Below are positions 1-8,025 of a stretch of 54,286 nucleotides of DNA, in pieces; position 1 is the first letter of the stretch, and every line of letters begins with the position of its first letter. A program made the translations under genes and the position numbers. This DNA comes from a bacterium BMS3Abin01 (lineage in GTDB: Bacteria; Actinomycetota; Thermoleophilia; BMS3ABIN01), in NCBI GenBank assembly GCA_002897715.1, contig BDUA01000036.1, positions 1 through 54,286 on the forward strand. Reading direction: 5' to 3'. Below the pieces are notes generated by a model. It did not search any database. It saw only the letters and a program-made list of their open reading frames with translations, and had not been told where the DNA came from.

Positions 1-713
1 CCCGCCTGCGGCGTCGGCTCCGGCAGCAGCTCACCCCCCAGCCGGTCGCCGATGTCGGCGTCGATTCTCTCCGCCAACTCAACCAGGTACACGCCTTGGT
101 AACCGTCTTCAGGCAAGTTGGTGTCCAGGCCCCTGACCTGGCCGTACCTGGCGGCCAGAGACCTGCCGAACAGATCCATCTGCGAGCCGTAGTCATTGAT
201 GTAGAACTCAGTGGTGACCTGGTGCCCCGCGAACTGAAGGATACGCCTGAGCGAATCACCGTAGGCGGCGTAACGGGCATGGCCCGCATGCAGGGGACCC
301 GTAGGATTGGCGCTGACGAACTCCAGCAGGTAGTTCTGGGGCCCGGCGGGCCGGCTGCGCCCGAAGGCGTCGCCACCGGCCAGAGCTGAAGACACCGCGT
401 CCGCCAGGGAAGCGTCGGTGAGGAAGAAGTTGATGAAACCCGGCCCGGCTATCTCCATGGTCCGGCAGGCCCGGGAGAGGTCCGGATCGTCCTGCAGGTC
501 CGATAAGAGTTCAACCGCCAGCTCGCGGGGAGAGCGGTGTGCTTTGGCTGCCGCGGCCATGGCCAGGTTGAGCGAAAGGTCCCCATGGTCACTGGCTGCC
601 GGCCGCTCCAGGGAGATGGACCCGGTCAGCTCGGCGGCTCCCCATGAATCGAGACGTTGGCGGGCGGACTCTGCGACCATACGGGTAAAGCTTTGGAGAA
701 AATCACCATCCAT
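1..713 (-). CDS. argS: arginyl-tRNA synthetase, N-terminal part (cut by window edge)
   Basis: Class I arginyl-tRNA synthetase, which charges tRNA-Arg with arginine. The frame runs open from an ATG at 713 off the left edge, giving the first 237 residues. The N-terminal Add-1 domain (about residues 1-100, recognising the tRNA elbow) is followed by the start of the catalytic Rossmann fold with the signature EFVSANPTGPLHAGHAR. That contains the HIGH-type ATP motif (HAGH) in its arginine-specific setting. The gene begins one base after the stop of the upstream DUF3006 gene, so the two are probably cotranscribed. Two tRNA-Arg genes (CCG and ACG) lie elsewhere in the window. The KMSK region and anticodon-binding domain are outside. 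Confidence 0.96.
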   Translation of the reverse strand, partial: MDGDFLQSFTRMVAESARQRLDSWGAAELTGSISLERPAASDHGDLSLNLAMAAAAKAHRSPRELAVELLSDLQDDPDLSRACRTMEIAGPGFINFFLTDASLADAVSSALAGGDAFGRSRPAGPQNYLLEFVSANPTGPLHAGHARYAAYGDSLRRILQFAGHQVTTEFYINDYGSQMDLFGRSLAARYGQVRGLDTNLPEDGYQGVYLVELAERIDADIGDRLGGELLPEPTPQA

Positions 714-714
714 G

Positions 715-942
715 TCAGCGGTCCACGCCCTTTTCCTTGAGCTTCCGGCGGAACCCGGTCACCTGGCGTGAGGTCTCCTCGCGGGCCGCGTCGTTGATGG
801 TGAAGCAGACGTGGAGGTGGTCGCCTTCGGCGGCGCCGGCAGGCAGAGCTGAACGGGGCACCGCCACTTCGCTGCCGTTCAACAGAAGGACGGCCGTTTC
901 ACCCTCGAAGCGGTCCAGGTAACAGTCGGTTCCGGCGGTCAA
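715..942 (-). CDS. DUF3006 small protein
   Basis: A 75-residue protein of the DUF3006 type: a short beta-rich fold whose family pattern (DRFEG, then AVLL, then VPRSALP, then a charged C-terminal helix) is visible here. The family has no established function. The start is a TTG at 942 that overlaps the TGA stop of the upstream potassium-channel gene (TTGA), so translation is probably coupled to it. The stop lies just before the argS start. No signal peptide or membrane segment is seen, so it should be cytoplasmic. Confidence 0.8.
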   Translation of the reverse strand: MTAGTDCYLDRFEGETAVLLLNGSEVAVPRSALPAGAAEGDHLHVCFTINDAAREETSRQVTGFRRKLKEKGVDR

Positions 943-1964
943 CTTGTCGCTGCGGTCGGGGTAATCAACTGTTCCAGGGACTGTGTCTCGGCGGGGGTGC
1001 CGGCTGTGATAAGCACGTCGCCTTCCTCCAGGATGGTATGCGGGTCCGGATTGGTATCGAAGCTGCGGCCCGGTTTTCTGACGGCAAGGATCGATGTGCC
1101 GGTCTTCTGGCGTATCTGTAACTGTTTGATACTCTTGCCCAGCACCGCCGAATCACCGTTCAGCCGGAGCTGCTCCACCCTTATCTCCAGTTCACCGCCG
1201 CCGGTGACAACCTCCAGGTAGTCGCTCACCATGGGTTTCATCATCAGGTTGGCCATCTCCCGGCCGCCGATGGAGTAGGGAGACACCACCTTGTCGGCGC
1301 CGGCCTTCTCCAGCTTGTTCCGTGAATCTTCCGAGTTGGCCCGTGCCACTATCTGCATGTCCGGGGCGATGACCCGCGCACTCAGGGTGACGAAGACGTT
1401 ACCGGCATCAGAGTCTACGCAGGCGACCAGACCGGCGGCGTTATGGATTCCCGCTTTACGCAGCACCTCATCGTTGGCGGCGTCACCCTCGACGAACAGG
1501 TAGCCGTATTGCTTGCAAAGGGTGATGCTGGCGGGATCGGCATCCACCACCACGAAGGGCTTGTCGGACCGGGAGAACTCCCGGGCCACCTGTTCGCCGA
1601 CGCGGCCGAATCCACAGATGAGATAGTGGTTTTTCAGATCCGATAACTTTTTTTTCATACTCCGCTCCCCCAGCAGTTCAGCAAGATATCCACCTATTAG
1701 AAAGTCTATCAGTGACGTAAAGACGTACAACAGGGTGCCGACCCCGGTGGCTATGAGAAAAACCGCCAGCAACTGCCCGCCCAATGAAGCCGGCATCTCC
1801 CCCATGCCCACAGTCGACAGCAGGTTCAGTGTCGTCAGGAAGCCGGCCAGGGGAGACTGGTTCTCCAGAATGATGAAACCCACGGTTCCGGCGGCGGCGA
1901 TACCTATCAGCACCCCGATCAGGGCAAGGATGCGTATGGGAGAAAGTCTGCGATATTTCATCAA
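939..1964 (-). CDS. two-TM potassium channel with RCK (TrkA-N and TrkA-C) domains
   Basis: A 341-residue ligand-gated K+ channel subunit. A first transmembrane helix (about residues 10-32) is followed by a pore loop with the filter STVGMGE, then a second helix (about 60-90). The cytoplasmic part has a Rossmann TrkA-N/RCK domain beginning LICGFGRVGEQVA (GxGxxG nucleotide site), and a TrkA-C domain from about residue 250. Family knowledge: such tetramers gate K+ flow in response to nucleotides or cations. The oddity is methionine at the position that is nearly always tyrosine or phenylalanine in the TVGYG signature. DUF3006 and argS follow directly on the same strand. Confidence 0.9.
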   Translation of the reverse strand: MMKYRRLSPIRILALIGVLIGIAAAGTVGFIILENQSPLAGFLTTLNLLSTVGMGEMPASLGGQLLAVFLIATGVGTLLYVFTSLIDFLIGGYLAELLGERSMKKKLSDLKNHYLICGFGRVGEQVAREFSRSDKPFVVVDADPASITLCKQYGYLFVEGDAANDEVLRKAGIHNAAGLVACVDSDAGNVFVTLSARVIAPDMQIVARANSEDSRNKLEKAGADKVVSPYSIGGREMANLMMKPMVSDYLEVVTGGGELEIRVEQLRLNGDSAVLGKSIKQLQIRQKTGTSILAVRKPGRSFDTNPDPHTILEEGDVLITAGTPAETQSLEQLITPTAATS

Positions 1965-2074
1965 TTTCCATGGATACTTTGAGGCTGACCCAGTCTAACT
2001 TAACAATGTCGGACATTTCAATGAAGAAAGACCGCGCCTGCGGCCTTGGCGGGAGCTGATCCTAGCCGGCGGGT

Positions 2075-2773
2075 CTACAGGAATGGCAGGCCCTTGACCT
2101 CTTCTTCTCCTTCTGCGAACGTGGGTTGTGTGTCCGGAGCGTACAGCGTCTCGCGCACCATCACCGGCATATTACGCCACAGGCAGATACCGTCACGCAG
2201 GTACTTGCGTTTCTGGATCCGCGTGCAGCCGGCGTTGCAGTAAGCGCAGAGTTCCTCGCCCGGCATGTCCTTCTTGGCGCGGGTAGGACGCTGGCCCTCG
2301 TCCAGGCGGCGGCTCACCTCCAGCAGCAGGTGTTCCACGTTGATGTGCGGTGGCAGGGGGAAACATACCGCCTGGAGCGGTACGGTGAACTTGAAGGACC
2401 CCTCCACCCAGTTGGAAAGTTCCAGCGTGTTCTCATAGGCCTGTTCCTTGATGATGTCGACTATGGCCTGATGGTCCACCTTGCCGCTTTTCATCAGGAC
2501 CAGCCCGATGAATTCACGTTGCCGGTGGAAGCGGGATGCCAGGACGATCTTTCTCAGCTGCGATTGGGTGATATGTCCCGACTTGACCAGCCTGGCGCCC
2601 AGCAGATGGTCGGAACGGGGAACGGAGACGGCTTCCACGAAGCCGTCCTCCAGGTAGATGACGGCGCGCTCCTCGTTATCCTCCAGTTCCAGGATGCCCG
2701 ACTTGCCGTAGCTGGCAAGTAGCTGCAGCACCATGAACACGGAGAACTGGCTTATCTGACCCCAGAGAATCAT
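2075..2773 (-). CDS. DUF4388 (PatA-like N-terminal) domain protein
   Basis: About 232 residues from the ATG at 2773 (an upstream in-frame extension to 2866 lacks the domain and a ribosome site). It opens GQISQFSVFMVLQLLASYGKSGILEL, with the FxxLxxLLxxGKSGxL pattern of the DUF4388/PatA-N domain. That domain occurs with response regulators, GTPase-activating proteins and gliding proteins. A C-terminal region holds a CAYCNAGC cysteine group, possibly metal-binding. It lies downstream of, and co-oriented with, the HD-GYP sensor, so a role in the same signalling pathway is plausible but unproven. No membrane segment is evident. Confidence 0.75.
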   Translation of the reverse strand: MILWGQISQFSVFMVLQLLASYGKSGILELEDNEERAVIYLEDGFVEAVSVPRSDHLLGARLVKSGHITQSQLRKIVLASRFHRQREFIGLVLMKSGKVDHQAIVDIIKEQAYENTLELSNWVEGSFKFTVPLQAVCFPLPPHINVEHLLLEVSRRLDEGQRPTRAKKDMPGEELCAYCNAGCTRIQKRKYLRDGICLWRNMPVMVRETLYAPDTQPTFAEGEEEVKGLPFL

Positions 2774-2878
2774 CGATCGTGGTCTAGTGGTGAAAACATG
2801 TTCACTAGCTGTATCGGCAGGGCTGGAAACAGGCTTGATGCAGGCGGTCGTCGGAGTCGGCGGCATGCCCGGGAAGGT

Positions 2879-5326
2879 TCAGGCTCCCTTGCGAAGCCGG
2901 CGGCTGGCGGGTTTGTCGGCGCTGACGATACTTGTGAACTCCACGACGATTCGTTTATCGAACTGGGTGCCGCTGTTGCGTCTTAGCTCCTCCAGCGCCT
3001 TGTCCACCGACAGTGCCTTGCGATAAGGGCGGTCCGAGGTCATGGCTTCGTAGGAATCGGCCACGGCGAGGATCCTCGCCCCCATGGGAATCTCCTCACC
3101 GGCGAGATTATCCGGATAACCTTTGCCGTCGTACCGTTCGTGATGGTGGCGAACCACCGGTTGGACCGGGAAGGGAAAGTCCACCGGCTTGAGGATGCGG
3201 TCGCTGAGCACCGGGTGTTTTTTAACGATGTTGAACTCCTTGATGGTGAGCTTGCCCGGTTTGGAGAGGATGGCGTCCGGGATACCGATCTTGCCCACAT
3301 CGTGCAGGTAGCCCGCGTAGCGGATGGTCTGCAACTCCTCACCCTCCAGGCCCAGGCTGCGCGCCGTTGCCTCGGCATACAGGGCTACCTTCTCCGAATG
3401 ACCGCGGGTATAGGCGTCCTTGGCGTCGATGGTCTCCGCCAGGGATTTGATGGTGCCGACAAAGGCATCCTGCAGGTTCTCGTAAATCTGGGAGTTCTCG
3501 ATGGCGATAGCCGCCTCGTTGGCCGCCGTGATAAGCAGGTTTATCTCGTTCTTTTTCAGATGACGCGGTTGGTCGAAATATATGCAGATGACGCCCAGAG
3601 TCTGTCCCTTGGCCATCAACGGCAGGGCGATTAGCGATGAATAACCCTGGACCGCGGCCACATGTTTCCAGGGGGCGTAGGAATCATCGTTCTCCACGTC
3701 GTTGATGAAAAAGGGTCTCTGCTGCGAGAAGGCCATGCCCAGGGGTCCGCTGCCTACGGGGATCCTGGATTTCTTGTTCACGGTCCAGACATATTCCGCC
3801 GAGAGGTTGTAGCTGGCGGCGATTTTGAGGTACTGGCAACGGTCGTCGGGCAGCAGCACGGAGGCGTACTGGGCGCCGATGAAGTTGCCCACGCGTTTGG
3901 CGACGATGCCCACCACCTCCTGGTAGTCCAGGGTGGAGGTGAAAGCCTGACTGATCTTGTGCATGATCGACAGCTCGCGAACCTGCCATTCGGTCTTTTC
4001 GTAAAGCTGGGCGTTCTCGATGGCAACGGCGGCCTGGCTCATGAGGATCTGGTAGAATTCTATCTTCTTGGAAGAGAAGGGGCTGCGCTCCCAGCGCCGC
4101 ATCTCTCCCAGGGTTACCACGCCCAGTACCTCTCCCTTGGAGATGAGCGGCAGCAGCAGGGCCGATCTGGTATCGCTGGTCAACGCCCATTCCCATTCCT
4201 CCTGCGAAGCGCCGTTGATCAGATGCTCGTCATGCTTGAGCACCAGCGGTTCCATGCTCTCCACCACGCGGCGGTGATATTTTACCGAACTCAGGGGGAT
4301 GCTCTGGCCTACGCCCTTATGCCAGTCGGGTACCTCCCGGGTGGTCGATTCAGCCTTTACCACCATATTCTCGCCGCTGTCGTCCAGCAGGGCGATGCGG
4401 CAATATGTGACCTTCATCGATGCCGCTATCTTCTCGCACAGAATCTGGAGGATCTTGTCCACATGGAGCTCGGATGATACGGCAACACTGGCGCTGAGCA
4501 GCAGGCGTACTTCCTCCTCACGGCTTTCCAGCGAAACGGCCATCTCATCGAAGGCGCGGGCCAGATTGCCCACCTCGTCATTTCTGGTTACGCCGGAAGG
4601 CTGCCGCCAACCCGCCTCGCCCACCAGCTGCGTGGATTCCGTAAGCTCCTGGACCGGCCGGATGAGAATACGGCTCAGTGAGAAGTACAGGATCACCAGC
4701 AGGATGATCAGGCCGGCGTTGGAGATGATGGCGAAGCGGATCTTCTGCGACAGGATGAGGCTGTCCCGGGCGTTCTCGTTCAGGTGGATGCCGATGGAGG
4801 CGATAATTTCGCCGTCGTTGTCGTGGAGAGGGGCCAGCATCTCCACCATGTTACCCCCCTGGACGGTCGTCCGGTGGCCGGAGCCGTCCCCCTCGGGCTT
4901 CCCGTCGGCGCCGTCGGTACCGTTCTCGATGAACCGGGTTTCACCACTGAAGATGGGGGCGGCTTCGTCTTTGTCCGCCATCCTGCCGATGGAGTCGGCG
5001 GCGCTGCTGGCGATGACCACCACACCTTCCCTGGTTGGCGCGTATACCGATACCTTCTCCAACTCATCGTCTTTTCCGACCAGGGAATCGATCTGCCGCT
5101 GGAGCTCATCGACTTCCAGGTTTCCCGGGACGGAGTGGATATCCAGCTCTGATTCGAAGAAACCGGCGAGCTGCACCGCCCGCCGCACGTATTCCTGATT
5201 GATGGCATCCGCCAGGTTGTTGGCGGTATAGAAATTGAGAGCCAGGGAGAGGGCGGCCAGCATCAGGATGATAAGTATGGAAAGCTTGCCGCGCAAGCCC
5301 AACCTGGAGATGATGCCCACTCTCAT
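2879..5326 (-). CDS. membrane HAMP-GAF-GAF-HD-GYP cyclic-di-GMP phosphodiesterase
   Basis: A protein of about 815 residues from the ATG at 5326, preceded by a GAGG ribosome site. TM1 lies near residues 12-35, an extracytoplasmic sensor of about 160 residues follows, then TM2 (near 195-220), a HAMP linker, two GAF domains, and a C-terminal HD-GYP domain. The catalytic signatures are present: HDVGKIG (metal-binding HD) and HHHERYDGKGYP (the GYP motif). Known role of the family: hydrolysis of c-di-GMP to pGpG or GMP in response to signals sensed outside the cell or by the GAF domains. No GGDEF domain is attached. The upstream neighbour is iscU, and the downstream neighbour a DUF4388 protein that may share its pathway. 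Confidence 0.93.
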   Translation of the reverse strand: MRVGIISRLGLRGKLSILIILMLAALSLALNFYTANNLADAINQEYVRRAVQLAGFFESELDIHSVPGNLEVDELQRQIDSLVGKDDELEKVSVYAPTREGVVVIASSAADSIGRMADKDEAAPIFSGETRFIENGTDGADGKPEGDGSGHRTTVQGGNMVEMLAPLHDNDGEIIASIGIHLNENARDSLILSQKIRFAIISNAGLIILLVILYFSLSRILIRPVQELTESTQLVGEAGWRQPSGVTRNDEVGNLARAFDEMAVSLESREEEVRLLLSASVAVSSELHVDKILQILCEKIAASMKVTYCRIALLDDSGENMVVKAESTTREVPDWHKGVGQSIPLSSVKYHRRVVESMEPLVLKHDEHLINGASQEEWEWALTSDTRSALLLPLISKGEVLGVVTLGEMRRWERSPFSSKKIEFYQILMSQAAVAIENAQLYEKTEWQVRELSIMHKISQAFTSTLDYQEVVGIVAKRVGNFIGAQYASVLLPDDRCQYLKIAASYNLSAEYVWTVNKKSRIPVGSGPLGMAFSQQRPFFINDVENDDSYAPWKHVAAVQGYSSLIALPLMAKGQTLGVICIYFDQPRHLKKNEINLLITAANEAAIAIENSQIYENLQDAFVGTIKSLAETIDAKDAYTRGHSEKVALYAEATARSLGLEGEELQTIRYAGYLHDVGKIGIPDAILSKPGKLTIKEFNIVKKHPVLSDRILKPVDFPFPVQPVVRHHHERYDGKGYPDNLAGEEIPMGARILAVADSYEAMTSDRPYRKALSVDKALEELRRNSGTQFDKRIVVEFTSIVSADKPASRRLRKGA

Positions 5327-5421
5327 ACGCCCTCGCCCGTAAAAGTATGCAGAATCGAGCCATGAAGGCTCCAGTAGATAATCGGCCGATGGCAAAAAGG
5401 CTTTAGTGGGAACGGGCCGGT

Positions 5422-5799
5422 CTATCCCTTTGTATGCCGGGAGCGGTAGTCCTCAATGGCTTTTTTCAGGCCGTCGGATGCGAGGTTGGAGCAGTGCATC
5501 TTCTGAGGCGGCAGGCCCCCGAGGGCGTCGGCGACGGACTTTTTGGAGATATCCTCGGCCTCACCCAGGGTCTTGCCCTTGGCCATCTCCGTCACCATGC
5601 TGCTGGTGGCGATGGCGGCGCCGCAGCCCAGAGTCTTGAACTTGACATCCTCGATACGCTCCTCATCATCGACCTTGATGGTGATGCGCATGACGTCGCC
5701 GCACTGGGGGTTGCCCACCTCCCCCACTCCGTCCGCATCCTTGACCTCGCCCATGTTGCGGGGGTTCTGGAAGTGGTCCATCACTTTTTCTGAATACAT
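5422..5799 (-). CDS. iscU: IscU-type Fe-S cluster scaffold
   Basis: A 125-residue scaffold on which Fe-S clusters are built from sulfur supplied by a cysteine desulfurase. The ATG at 5799 has a perfect ribosome site (AAGGAGG); longer readings upstream run into the nifS gene. The three cluster cysteines are in their standard settings: GNPQCGD (with the conserved Asp), LGCGAA and MHCSNLA. No IscA, HscAB or ferredoxin genes follow, so this is a minimal NifS-IscU module, as in many anaerobes. It is third in an operon after the Rrf2-TusA fusion and nifS. Confidence 0.95.
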   Translation of the reverse strand: MYSEKVMDHFQNPRNMGEVKDADGVGEVGNPQCGDVMRITIKVDDEERIEDVKFKTLGCGAAIATSSMVTEMAKGKTLGEAEDISKKSVADALGGLPPQKMHCSNLASDGLKKAIEDYRSRHTKG

Positions 5800-5833
5800 G
5801 ATTACCTCCTTGGGATTAATAGCTGGACGGCGC

Positions 5834-7075
5834 TCAGGTGGCCGCTTCGCAATCACAACCATCGGACTTGCTGCCGCTGGCGCACTGCTTGGAGCCACGC
5901 TTGTATACCGGCGACATGCTGCGCAGGCGTTCCACCACTTCCACCAGCGCCTTGACGGCGTTGTCTGCGTCCTCCCGGGTATTGTCCTGCGACAGGCTGA
6001 TGCGCACCGAGCCATGGGCCAGCTCCACCGGGATGCCCAGGGCCAGCAGGATGTGAGAGGGCTCCAGGGTGCCCGAGACGCAGGCGGACCCGGTGGACAC
6101 GTATATGGGTTTGGTGTCGGCCGAAGTGGGATAGGACAAGGACAGCATGATGGACTCGCCCTCGATGCCCTCGATGGAGAAATTCACGTTGTTGGGCAGG
6201 CGCCGGCTCCGGTGACCGTTAAGACGGATGTCCTCCATGCTGTTCCCGATGGAGTCGATGATATAGTCCCTGAGTCCGGTCAGGCGCTCCATCTCCTTGT
6301 CCAGCCGCCCTCGCGCCAGCTCGGCGGCCTTGCCCAGGCCGACGATGCCCGGTACGTTATGGGTGCCGGGACGGCGTTTGCGCTCCTGGCCGCCGCCGTG
6401 CAGCAGGGGCGTTATACGCGCGCCGCGACGGATATAAAGGGCGCCCACGCCCTTGGGCCCGTAGAACTTGTGGGCGGTAAGGGATAGAAGGTCACAGTTC
6501 ATGCCCTGGACGTCTACGGGGATATGGCCCACCGACTGTGCCGCGTTCACATGGAACGGTATCTTTTTCTCTCTGGTGACGGTGCCTATCTCGTCGATGG
6601 GCTGTATGGTGCCTATCTCGTGGTTGCCGTGGACCATGGTGACCAGCACCGTTTGGTCCCTGATGGCACCATCCACCGCTTCCGGATCCACCAGACCGTC
6701 ACCATCCACCGGCAGGTAGGTGACCTCCCATCCCTTCTTCTCCAGGAACCGGCAGGGCATGAGGATGGAGTGGTGCTCCGCCTCATTGGTGATGATATGC
6801 CGTCCCGTGGACGCCAGTGCGTCCGCTGTCCCCTTGATGGCCCAGTTGTTGGATTCTGTGGCGCCACTGGTGAAGTAGATCTCCTTGGCGTCGGCGCCGA
6901 TCAGGTCGGCCAGCCGCTGTCTGGCCGCCTCTATCGCCTGCTTGGCCTCGGATCCGGGTGCGTACAGGGTAGCGGGGCTGCCGTACTTCTCGCAGAACCA
7001 GGGCTCCATAGCCTTGAGGACTTCGGGATCGGTCCGGGTGGTGGCGGCGTTGTCCAGGAATATGGCCTCTTTCAT
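5834..7075 (-). CDS. nifS: cysteine desulfurase, NifS/IscS family
   Basis: A pyridoxal-phosphate enzyme of about 413 residues that takes sulfur from cysteine as an enzyme persulfide. The ATG at 7075 has a GAGGAGG ribosome site 7-8 bases upstream. Visible features: SGATESNN, EHHSIL (His stacking on PLP), TAHKFYGPKG (Schiff-base lysine), RRPGTHNV, and the mobile catalytic Cys in STGSACVSG. Two changes from the usual family sequence stand out. The N-N-E-I-G motif reads N-H-E-I-G, and the aspartate that normally contacts the PLP ring nitrogen (HVDA) is asparagine here (HVNA). The C-terminus carries extra cysteines (QCAS, GCDCEA). It sits between the Rrf2-TusA fusion and iscU. Confidence 0.93.
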   Translation of the reverse strand: MKEAIFLDNAATTRTDPEVLKAMEPWFCEKYGSPATLYAPGSEAKQAIEAARQRLADLIGADAKEIYFTSGATESNNWAIKGTADALASTGRHIITNEAEHHSILMPCRFLEKKGWEVTYLPVDGDGLVDPEAVDGAIRDQTVLVTMVHGNHEIGTIQPIDEIGTVTREKKIPFHVNAAQSVGHIPVDVQGMNCDLLSLTAHKFYGPKGVGALYIRRGARITPLLHGGGQERKRRPGTHNVPGIVGLGKAAELARGRLDKEMERLTGLRDYIIDSIGNSMEDIRLNGHRSRRLPNNVNFSIEGIEGESIMLSLSYPTSADTKPIYVSTGSACVSGTLEPSHILLALGIPVELAHGSVRISLSQDNTREDADNAVKALVEVVERLRSMSPVYKRGSKQCASGSKSDGCDCEAAT

Positions 7076-7123
7076 CTTCAGCACCTCCTCATGGTTTAAT
7101 ACCCTTTTTTACCGGGACTCCCA

Positions 7124-7783
7124 TCATATGGCCTTTCGTATCAGGAATTTCATCTGATCGCCGTACTCCTCGTGGCTGAGGAAATCGTTGCCCGTACCGG
7201 TACACCACGCCGGTATGTCAGCTTTGGCCCCCTCGTCGTCCGCCCAGACTTCCAGCACCTGTCCCGGCCCCAGGTCCATCATCACTTCGGACATCCTGAC
7301 GATGGGCAGAGGACAGTGAAGGCCGATACAGTCCAGCCTGGTGTCCGGGGTGATGGCCGTATCAGCCCCCCGGGCGCTGCCCGGGAGCAGGTCTTCCAGC
7401 GTGGTCTGGCCCAGGACCTGCTCGTTGGCGCTCTTGAGACGTGACCAGACATCGACCAGGCCGCAGCCATCGAAACGGTCGCAACCGCTGCCGGCGTCGC
7501 TGCCGGCGCATTGGGCCGGGGATACCGGCCCCTGGAGCAGGGTCACCACGTCCAGCAGGCTGATATCCTCCGGGGGCAGGTTGAGGGCGTAACCGCCCGA
7601 AGGCCCCCGCAGGCTGTTCAGTATCTTACCGTTGACCAGGGCCCGCAGTACCTGGGTAAGATAGGGCAGCGGTATCTGCTGACGCTGGGAGATATCCGAT
7701 CTGTTCACCGGTTTTTCGCCCGGATCACCGGCTATATCCACCAGCGCCCTTATGGCGTATTCACTTTTCTGTGAGATGAGCAT
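7124..7783 (-). CDS. Rrf2-family regulator fused to a TusA sulfur-carrier domain
   Basis: A 219-residue two-domain protein. Residues 1-135 are an Rrf2 winged-helix regulator (SEYAIRALVDIA, then LTQVLRALVNGKILNSLRGPSGGYAL) with a cysteine cluster of Fe-S type (QCAGSDAGSGC and DGCGLVDVW). Residues about 148-219 are a complete TusA/SirA domain with the signature LDCIGLHCPLPIV, whose CPxP cysteine is the persulfide carrier. One uninterrupted frame covers both parts. It is the first gene of an operon with nifS and iscU. Family knowledge: Rrf2 proteins such as IscR sense Fe-S status; TusA carries persulfide from desulfurases. Inference: the regulator may read the sulfur load of NifS directly through its fused carrier domain. 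Confidence 0.92.
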   Translation of the reverse strand: MLISQKSEYAIRALVDIAGDPGEKPVNRSDISQRQQIPLPYLTQVLRALVNGKILNSLRGPSGGYALNLPPEDISLLDVVTLLQGPVSPAQCAGSDAGSGCDRFDGCGLVDVWSRLKSANEQVLGQTTLEDLLPGSARGADTAITPDTRLDCIGLHCPLPIVRMSEVMMDLGPGQVLEVWADDEGAKADIPAWCTGTGNDFLSHEEYGDQMKFLIRKAI

Positions 7784-7811
7784 GTAACAGCAATCGATAT
7801 GGAAGCATAAT

Positions 7812-7841
7812 TGTATATTTGTTTAGTCGACATTATCACAA
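7812..7841 (-). promoter_or_regulatory. putative sigma-70-type promoter of the rrf2-tusA/nifS/iscU operon
   Basis: Read on the minus strand: TTGTGA (7841-7836), an 18-base spacer, then TATACA (7817-7812), about 29 bases before the ATG at 7783. The spacer contains GACTAAA, resembling half of an IscR type-1 site, so self-regulation is possible. Prediction by eye only. Confidence 0.45.
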
Positions 7842-8006
7842 TAAGAATTTCTGTGGTAGCCCGCCTTTACCCTTTCCCAGGCAACAGGTATTCAAACCGC
7901 TGCCGGGATCCATCCATCCGGGTTGTTTTATGTGAAAGCTGCGGGGAGCCGGAACACCACCGGCCGTTTGCATGGCTGAAAATATAAGGGATTCTGATGG
8001 AATGCC

Positions 8007-8025
8007 ATATAAGCAGGGCTTATAT
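8007..8025. repeat. 8-bp perfect inverted repeat at the tatD stop codon
   Basis: ATATAAGC and GCTTATAT are separated by AGG and cover the tatD stop at 8020-8022. No run of T follows on the minus strand, so a classical terminator is doubtful. It might be a 3' stabilising hairpin. The rest of the interval to 7842 (about 165 bases) shows no gene. Confidence 0.4.

Noticed and set aside
5543-6487. Open frame of about 310 codons on the plus strand
   Set aside because: Antisense shadow of iscU and nifS, both of which have conserved motifs and ribosome sites.
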